Of a DNA stretch of 64,000 nucleotides, positions 59,316 through 64,000 are shown piece after piece. This DNA is from an uncultured Treponema sp. (GTDB lineage Bacteria > Spirochaetota > Spirochaetia > Treponematales > Treponemataceae), in assembly GCA_946411505.1 (NCBI GenBank), contig CAMKEG010000007.1, forward strand, positions 87,767 through 151,766, read 5' to 3'. The number at the start of each line of letters is the position of its first letter. Position 1 is the first letter of the stretch. The translations under genes were made by a program, and so were the position numbers. The notes beneath the pieces were generated by a model, which saw only the letters and a list, made by a program, of their open reading frames with translations, made no database searches and was not told where the DNA came from.

Positions 59316-59825
59316 TTACAAATCCTTCATATAAAGAACTTCGTCCTCAACAACTTTTCCCATCACAGTCTTGGTGAAGGCTTTTACAAATTTCATGCCG
59401 TTGCGCTCGGCCACATGGCGGCTGGGAAGGTTGTCGGACTTCATGTATGAAATGATTTTTTTCATGCCGCGCTCTTTGGCGAATCGCGCGCAAGCCTTCG
59501 CGGCTTCGGTCGCGTATCCCATGCCTCGGAACTCTTTGAGCAAGTGGTAGCCGATTTCCGGGAACACATCGTTTTCAACCTGCTGCATCGTGATTCCGCA
59601 GTCGCCAATCATTTCTTCGCTTTCTTTAAGGCAGACAGCCCAAAGGCCAAAGCCGTATTTTTGATAATTGTCAATGTTCCACTTTATCCAGTTTTCAACT
59701 TCTTCCCGCGAAAAAGGATGCGGATAAAATTTCATCGATTCTGGGTCGCTCATGACAAGCGCGAGCGTGTCCACGTCTTCGAGCGTCATCTCGCGAAAAA
59801 AAAGCCGCTCCGTTTCAAAAAGCAT
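59316..59825 (-). CDS. GNAT acetyltransferase of RimJ/RimL type
   Basis: A 169-residue GNAT: LFETERLFFREMTLEDVDTL is the typical RimJ start, EIGYHLLKEFRGMGYATEAA the acetyl-CoA motif and SRHVAERNGMKFVKAFTK the end. Could acetylate N-termini or small molecules. Confidence 0.9.
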   Translation of the reverse strand: MLFETERLFFREMTLEDVDTLALVMSDPESMKFYPHPFSREEVENWIKWNIDNYQKYGFGLWAVCLKESEEMIGDCGITMQQVENDVFPEIGYHLLKEFRGMGYATEAAKACARFAKERGMKKIISYMKSDNLPSRHVAERNGMKFVKAFTKTVMGKVVEDEVLYMKDL

Positions 59826-59845
59826 ATTTTTCCTCCAATTCTTTT

Positions 59846-60733
59846 TTACATTGCTTCGCTAAGCGAAAGCGGCTTTTTTGGCGGCTCGTTTGAACTTCCG
59901 ATTTCTTTTACGTACCAAAGGATTCCGCGCCATTTGCCCATTTTAAAGCCGGCGCTTTCAAAATGCCCGGCTTCCTTAAAGCCAAGCTTTTTGTGCAGGG
60001 CGACGCTCGCTTGGTTTGTGTCGACCAAAACGCCGTAAATGTAGCGGTAGCCTTGCAAGGCAAGCAGCCGGGCGAATTCCTTGTAAAGCGCCGTCGCGAT
60101 TCCTTGCCGCCTTGGCGCGTCGGAAGCCAGCATTATCGTCCACTCAACGTTCCACTGGTAGGCGTCGTGCGGCCTTAGCGGCGAGCCGCAAGCGTAGCCA
60201 AGAATTTTTTTGTCCGCGCCTTCCGCGACAAGGAAGGGGTATTTTTCTAGCGTCTCGGCGATTTTCTTTCGGTAATGATCGACGCTGGGGTTTTCAACGG
60301 TAAAGGTCACGTAGTCCAGCGGAACGTAGGAGCCGTAAATGTCGTGAACCGCTTGCGCGTCGTCTTCTGTCGCAAGCCTTATTTTAAATTCCGCTTTTGC
60401 CGTTCCCCTCAAGTTGTCAAGCGCGTCCTGGTTGTACATTGTTATCATTTTGAGCGTTCCGCAAGTGTTGAGCTTGTCGCAGTCCGCGCAAGTGTCAAAC
60501 TTCTTCGCCATGACGCATTTTCTAATCGAGCAAAGGTATTCGCAGTAGTCGGTCTTTATTCCGTTTGTCCGGCAGCCTTCGCAATTTATCATTTGCGGCG
60601 TGATTTTAACCTTGTTGAAGTCCGACCACTTTTTTGCCACGCTTTCGCGAAGCGCGTCGTCGTTGTTGATTGTCGCGATTCGCGCCTCGCAAGTCTCGCA
60701 GTCCAAGCCGCAGCAAGCGATAAACTCTTTCAT
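59846..60733 (-). CDS. DUF3795-GNAT fusion
   Basis: A 295-residue protein: residues 1-112 are a DUF3795 domain (CCGLDCETCEARIATINNDD) and residues 117-275 a GNAT with PRRQGIATALYKEFARLL. The same DUF3795 module is a separate gene at 56922-57254. The acetyltransferase part resembles phosphinothricin acetyltransferases (VEWTIMLASDAPRRQG). Confidence 0.88.
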   Translation of the reverse strand: MKEFIACCGLDCETCEARIATINNDDALRESVAKKWSDFNKVKITPQMINCEGCRTNGIKTDYCEYLCSIRKCVMAKKFDTCADCDKLNTCGTLKMITMYNQDALDNLRGTAKAEFKIRLATEDDAQAVHDIYGSYVPLDYVTFTVENPSVDHYRKKIAETLEKYPFLVAEGADKKILGYACGSPLRPHDAYQWNVEWTIMLASDAPRRQGIATALYKEFARLLALQGYRYIYGVLVDTNQASVALHKKLGFKEAGHFESAGFKMGKWRGILWYVKEIGSSNEPPKKPLSLSEAM

Positions 60734-60741
60734 TCTTCCTC

Positions 60742-62097
60742 CTAGTCGCCAAAGACCGGCGACTTTTTGTAAATCCTCACAAACTTTCCAAAGTTAATCG
60801 CGGCGCGGACGGCTTCGTCTACGATTACTGCAAGGAAGACTCCGACGATTCCAAGCTCCAGCGTGTAGACAAAAAAGCAGGCGCTGGCGATTACAAAGAC
60901 CGTCCCAAAAATCTGCGTGAAGAACATCCACCTTGTGTCGCCGCTTCCGCGAATCGCGCTACCGATGACTATGTTCGCCGACTTTGAAATCAGGTTCACC
61001 GAAATCAAAAGCAAGTATATGCCGCTTGTCGCGATGATTCCCCTGTCCTTTGTAAAGACCGAGATGATCCACCTTGGGCACAAAATCGACGCCAAAATCA
61101 TCGCGAGCGTCACCGCAAGGCTAAGCGCGTAGGCCGCCGCGCAGACTCCCTTAAACTGCTTCCTGTCGCTCTGGCCCACCGCCTCCGATGCCAGCGTCAG
61201 CGTTCCGTTTCCCAAGGCGCCGATGATGACGACGGCCAAAACTTCCACGCCAAAGATGATTGAATAGATGCCGGCCGCAAGCTCGTTGATTGAGTTTAGG
61301 ATGCGGATAATCGCGAGGTTTCCAAAGTTCCAGCAAAAGTCCTCCAAGGCGGTGTTGATGCCGAGCCGCGCCGAATGCAAGTAGCTTTTAAGCTTGGCGC
61401 CTTTTACAGCGCTCATGCTGGGCCTGGTGTTCAGCTTTCCGCTCCTAAAGTAGGCGAACATAAGGTACATGCCGCCCAAGTATTCGGCGATCGTAGTTCC
61501 AAGCGCGGCGCCCTTGATTCCCATCGACGGAAATCCTAGGTTTCCAAAAATCAATACCCAGTCCAAAAAGATGTTCATGCAAGAGCGCAGCACGCTCCAA
61601 ATCGCCAAGTGCTTTGTGTGGTTGGACGTTTGGAAAATCACGGTCCACGAGCAGCCCATTCCCAGAACCAAAAATACCGGCGAAGAATAGCGCGTGTAGT
61701 CGGCGCACATTCCGATCAAGTTTTCGGACACGCCCATCAGCCTAAAGATGGGCTTTGAGCCAAAGAACCAAAGCAAAAAGAGCGCGAACGGAAGAATGTG
61801 GCAGTACTTTAAAAGCGCGCCCGAATACTCCTCCTTCTTGGCGTCGTTCTTGGCGCCGACGCTTTGGCTTATCAAAATCGAGGCGCCTGTCGCGATTGAA
61901 AAGCAAACCGACATCGTCGTCCAAAGCGGCGACATCGTGTTTCCCAAAACCGCCATGTACAAAGTGTTGGCCTGTCCCAAGAAAATGCGGTCGATCAGCA
62001 TTTGGACTTGGTTTATGATGTTGCTCAAAATCAGCGGAACCGCAAGGGCGAGCAAACGGGCAAAGTAAGTTCTGTAATTTTGAATCTTCTCCTTCAT
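60742..62097 (-). CDS. MATE-family efflux transporter
   Basis: A 451-residue transporter with 12 membrane helices, LALAVPLILSNIINQVQMLI at the N-terminus and repeat IGSAIRGSGDTRWMFFTQIF. Extrudes cationic drugs or metabolites with Na+ or H+. ATG at 62097 with GGAGGAG upstream. Its promoter is next to LytTR-type site (c) and the membrane LytTR regulator gene. Confidence 0.93.
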   Translation of the reverse strand: MKEKIQNYRTYFARLLALAVPLILSNIINQVQMLIDRIFLGQANTLYMAVLGNTMSPLWTTMSVCFSIATGASILISQSVGAKNDAKKEEYSGALLKYCHILPFALFLLWFFGSKPIFRLMGVSENLIGMCADYTRYSSPVFLVLGMGCSWTVIFQTSNHTKHLAIWSVLRSCMNIFLDWVLIFGNLGFPSMGIKGAALGTTIAEYLGGMYLMFAYFRSGKLNTRPSMSAVKGAKLKSYLHSARLGINTALEDFCWNFGNLAIIRILNSINELAAGIYSIIFGVEVLAVVIIGALGNGTLTLASEAVGQSDRKQFKGVCAAAYALSLAVTLAMILASILCPRWIISVFTKDRGIIATSGIYLLLISVNLISKSANIVIGSAIRGSGDTRWMFFTQIFGTVFVIASACFFVYTLELGIVGVFLAVIVDEAVRAAINFGKFVRIYKKSPVFGD

Positions 62098-62122
62098 TTT
62101 TTCTCCTCCAAGGGGTGACAAA

Positions 62123-62140
62123 AAGCATTGTATGAAATGC
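62123..62140. promoter_or_regulatory. Palindrome over the MATE -10 region
   Basis: AAGCATT (62123-62129) pairs with AATGCTA-side AATGCT, an inverted repeat AGCATT/AATGCT around the TACAAT -10. A candidate operator; the ATGAAATGC on the + strand (62132-62140) is itself a single LytTR-like half-site. Confidence 0.4.
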
Positions 62141-62155
62141 TATGAACAATGAAAA
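62127..62155 (-). promoter_or_regulatory. MATE gene promoter
   Basis: Minus-strand TTTTCA (62155-62150), 17 bp, TACAAT (62132-62127). Weak -35; 10 bp beyond it lies LytTR-type site (c). Confidence 0.5.
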
Positions 62156-62165
62156 GCGCTTTTAT

Positions 62166-62195
62166 ACAAGATGCAAGTTTTAGGCGGTGAAATGC
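62166..62195. promoter_or_regulatory. Predicted LytTR-type site (c)
   Basis: ACAAGATGC (62166-62174), 12 bp, GTGAAATGC (62187-62195). Ten bp from the MATE -35, the same distance as site (b) from the DJ-1 -35, and beside the LytTR gene. Confidence 0.6.
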
Positions 62196-62307
62196 GCGTC
62201 ATGTTCCAGTGGCGCTTTGCATAGGAAACTATCCACTTGTCCGCTCACGCGGACTGGCAATGCGCGTAATATCCGTATGGCGCTTTGCATCGGAAATTAT
62301 TTACTTG
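62191..62307 (+). repeat. Two 49-bp direct repeats, 68-bp period
   Basis: Repeat 1 (62191-62239) and repeat 2 (62259-62307) agree at 39 of 49 positions; both begin AATGCGCGT, share GGCGCTTTGCAT and end ACTTG. They lie between the LytTR gene stop and the MATE promoter. Confidence 0.75.
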
Positions 62308-62313
62308 CGCGTT

Positions 62314-63102
62314 TTAGGAAAGGCGCTCCTTAAAAGTTGGCGCGTACTTGCGGCTCACCAAAACTTCCTCGCCGTTTGCCATCTTGGCGTAAAGGCGGCT
62401 GTTCAGGGCCGTTCGCACGGATTGAATCTTGCGCAAGTTCACAAGGTGCGACTTTGACACGCGGATGATTCCCGCCGCGCTCGAAAGCGTTTCCACTTGG
62501 TACAAGCGCTGATGGACTTGGAAAATTTCCTTTTCGGTGTAGGCAAATACTTGCTCAGCGTCCGCCTCAAAGTAAAGGATTTCCGTGATTGGAATTCGCG
62601 CGCGGCGGTTTTGTTCTCCAAAGGCTTCAATCGTGGAATCCTTTTTGTCGCCTTCGCCTTCGTTTTTCGCGCCGCCTTTTTCCGCCGCTTCCTTAAGCTT
62701 TTTGTTCAGCCGCTCCGACTCCGCCTTTTCCATAAGGTAGGCGACGGAATATGAAAGCGCGTCAAAAAAAGCCGTCAGCGCGGCGACCGCAAAAAGGCCT
62801 GGCTTTCCCAAAAAATCGCCCGCCAAAAAGTTGGCCGTCCAAACGCAAGCCGCCTCAAGGACAAGAAGCTCGGCCGCTCGCTGGACAATCACTTGCGCGA
62901 TTGTCATGTTTTCTATTATATAAACCGGCAAACAAGGCACCATGCAAAGCGCGCCCATCGCCAGCGGGACAAAAAAATGCGCGTAAGAAATCGCCTGCTC
63001 CCTCGCGAAAATCGTTCCGACAATCGCGAACGAAAGGACGCATTCCGTCTGTACAAAAAAGAGATCCCTAAAAAATGCCGAAATGTTTACGCCGCTTTTC
63101 AT
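62314..63102 (-). CDS. Membrane-anchored LytTR-domain regulator
   Basis: A 262-residue protein. Residues 1-120 have about four membrane helices; a charged linker (residues 125-165) leads to a LytTR DNA-binding domain (IPITEILYFEADAEQVFAYT, GIIRVSKSHLVNLRKIQSVR, ALNSRLYAKMANGEEVLVSR). No REC domain, so it probably senses a membrane signal directly. LytTR proteins bind pairs of 9-bp direct repeats. Candidate regulator of sites (a), (b) and (c). ATG at 63102. Confidence 0.9.
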   Translation of the reverse strand: MKSGVNISAFFRDLFFVQTECVLSFAIVGTIFAREQAISYAHFFVPLAMGALCMVPCLPVYIIENMTIAQVIVQRAAELLVLEAACVWTANFLAGDFLGKPGLFAVAALTAFFDALSYSVAYLMEKAESERLNKKLKEAAEKGGAKNEGEGDKKDSTIEAFGEQNRRARIPITEILYFEADAEQVFAYTEKEIFQVHQRLYQVETLSSAAGIIRVSKSHLVNLRKIQSVRTALNSRLYAKMANGEEVLVSRKYAPTFKERLS

Positions 63103-63126
63103 TCCTGTTTCCGCGCCGCGCCAAAA

Positions 63127-63648
63127 CTAGCGCGCGTTCTTTTTGATTTCTTCCATTATGCGCTCGTCAGGGCGAAGCCAAAACTGGTTCCGGCCAAGCG
63201 GGCCTATGGAGCCGCGCATAACAAGCGTGTCCGCCTTAAATTTTTTTCCGTCCGCCGGACAGAAAGTGACTTTGCAGTTGTAGATTTTTCCCTCGCCGCA
63301 ATCGATGATGTTGCCGTTGTCCCAAAGTCCGTCCGCAGTTTTTTTCAATCCAAAAATCCACGGAGTCTCATGCAAAATTTTCATCGCGGACAAGTCGCCC
63401 GCCTTGGGAAAGTTTTTCACGCCCTTCAAGTTCTTGCAGCTTGCGGCCACGGCGCTGTCGTCGCAGTCCGGCGAATAAACTATCGTCGCCTCCATCTCGC
63501 CCTTTGCGTTCACATAAAAATTCCAGGCGGCCGTAACCTTTCCGCTTTTTTCGTCGTAGCTCACCCAATGGCCTTCCGCCGGATCGTTCGCAAAAACTGA
63601 AAGACCCGCGACAAAAATAAAAATTGCAAAAACAAAAATCTTTTTCAT
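63127..63648 (-). CDS. Secreted DUF2147 protein
   Basis: About 173 residues: signal peptide KKIFVFAIFIFVAGLSVFA, then EGHWVSYDEKSGKVTAAWNF with the W-x(n)-G pattern, LGRNQFWLRP at the end, as in DUF2147 proteins. Function unknown. ATG at 63648 has GAGGAG upstream. Confidence 0.75.
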   Translation of the reverse strand: MKKIFVFAIFIFVAGLSVFANDPAEGHWVSYDEKSGKVTAAWNFYVNAKGEMEATIVYSPDCDDSAVAASCKNLKGVKNFPKAGDLSAMKILHETPWIFGLKKTADGLWDNGNIIDCGEGKIYNCKVTFCPADGKKFKADTLVMRGSIGPLGRNQFWLRPDERIMEEIKKNAR

Positions 63649-63663
63649 AACGTTTCTCCTCAA

Positions 63664-63930
63664 TAAAATGGGATTATAGCGATTTCAAATTTTTTTTCCA
63701 AGTGTTTTTTTTTTCTTTTTATTTGGCGCGAAGCGAAAGGCAGTCGTCCGCCCGCATTCCTTCCGGCGCCGGCGCGTACGGGCCACCCGCCTTGCGCGGT
63801 TCCCTTGCGGTCAGCCCTCGCCCGCGCTCGGGCCGCTCCGTGCCGCTTCAGCCGGGCGCGGCTCGTAAGGTTCCCGCCATAAAATCCCCGCGAAAAAAAG
63901 CAAAAAAATTTCAAAAAAAGCGCGTTTTTC
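63664..63930. other. GC-rich gene-free stretch
   Basis: About 270 bp rich in G+C with runs such as CGGCGCCGGCGCG. I see no gene, RNA signature or clear hairpin; an 84-codon open frame here has biased, repetitive composition and no start signals. Confidence 0.5.
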
Positions 63931-63932
63931 GC

Positions 63933-63961
63933 TTGACAGTTTTTTCAAAAAGCGCTACATT
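63933..63961 (+). promoter_or_regulatory. Strong promoter reading out of the window
   Basis: TTGACA (63933-63938), 17 bp, TACATT (63956-63961), near consensus. The transcript would start at about 63968 and run past base 64000 without a start codon seen; the downstream gene is unknown. Confidence 0.6.
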
Positions 63962-64000
63962 CCCTTTTACCGCCTTTGAACGGGGCGGAGCTCTTTGGAA

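Noticed and set aside
46525..62121. Integron cassette array
   Set aside because: The content (GNAT, VOC, AAC) resembles cassettes, and T. denticola is known to have an integron, but I find no integrase and no attC-like palindromes between genes; several genes overlap.
62208..62236. Promoter on the + strand driven by LytTR site (c)
   Set aside because: At the 12-bp distance seen in (a) and (b) there is no -35 or -10, and no + strand gene follows; the reverse orientation toward MATE fits better.
63660..63914. 84-codon open frame at the window end
   Set aside because: GC-biased arginine/glycine/alanine-rich composition and no start signals; a by-product of base composition.
1..64000. CRISPR array
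   Set aside because: No regularly spaced identical repeats of 25-40 bp; the only tandem repeats are the two 49-bp copies near 62.2 kb.

Overview
The window looks like chromosomal DNA of a host-associated spirochaete, most likely a Treponema of rumen or gut type with about 50% G+C. This rests on gene content and order, not a database search. A FliS chaperone is followed by a small coiled-coil protein, and dksA, infA and a J-domain gene are adjacent, as I recall for T. pallidum. Lipoprotein signals, an outer-membrane barrel and diderm-only families also fit. I see no tRNA, rRNA, CRISPR array, phage or IS transposase.

Bases 1-46,400 are mostly core genome. In order they hold: the end of a TIGR03545-like protein, an SSS symporter, fliS and a FlgN-like gene, a purine permease, lspA, mntP, a DJ-1 gene, a two-component module (two-REC regulator plus a hybrid kinase without sensor domain), histidinol-phosphatase, dksA, infA and a J-domain gene. 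A MoxR/Bat aerotolerance-type operon on the minus strand (20,672 to 13,338) follows. Next come an aminotransferase with a lipoprotein, a probable small RNA, AICAR transformylase, a Gld-type ABC exporter with a permease-GldG fusion, a Bax inhibitor-1 protein, a DHH phosphoesterase, a ROK regulator, carA, a Fic-like gene with a histone-H1-like tail, an outer-membrane protein, and a carB gene fused in frame to a diaminopimelate epimerase domain that lacks one catalytic cysteine. A DEAD-box helicase closes this part.

Bases 46,500-63,100 form an accessory block, largely on the minus strand, of short stand-alone enzymes. It has seven GNAT genes (one a DUF3795 fusion), three DUF3795 proteins of different architecture, an aminoglycoside acetyltransferase relative, a racemase and a racemase remnant, MarR with a flavin/PNPOx gene, VOC, TfoX, a flavodoxin-like oxidoreductase, a MATE exporter and a membrane LytTR regulator. 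Three intergenic sites in this block share two 9-bp direct repeats with a 21-bp period, typical of LytTR sites. Each lies at a fixed 10 or 12 bp from the -35 box of a plausible promoter. I infer a LytTR regulon and rate it the most interesting signal here.

Other cross-cutting signals: (i) seven genes have good sigma-70 boxes ending 7-11 bp before the start codon and no Shine-Dalgarno, implying leaderless mRNAs, with carA and carB sharing a near-identical version; (ii) nested palindromic intergenic elements (23.3, 23.9, 25.4 and 36.4 kb), two of which show a compensatory base-pair change; (iii) a dispersed two-hairpin element placed exactly 4 nt after the stop codon of two unrelated genes.
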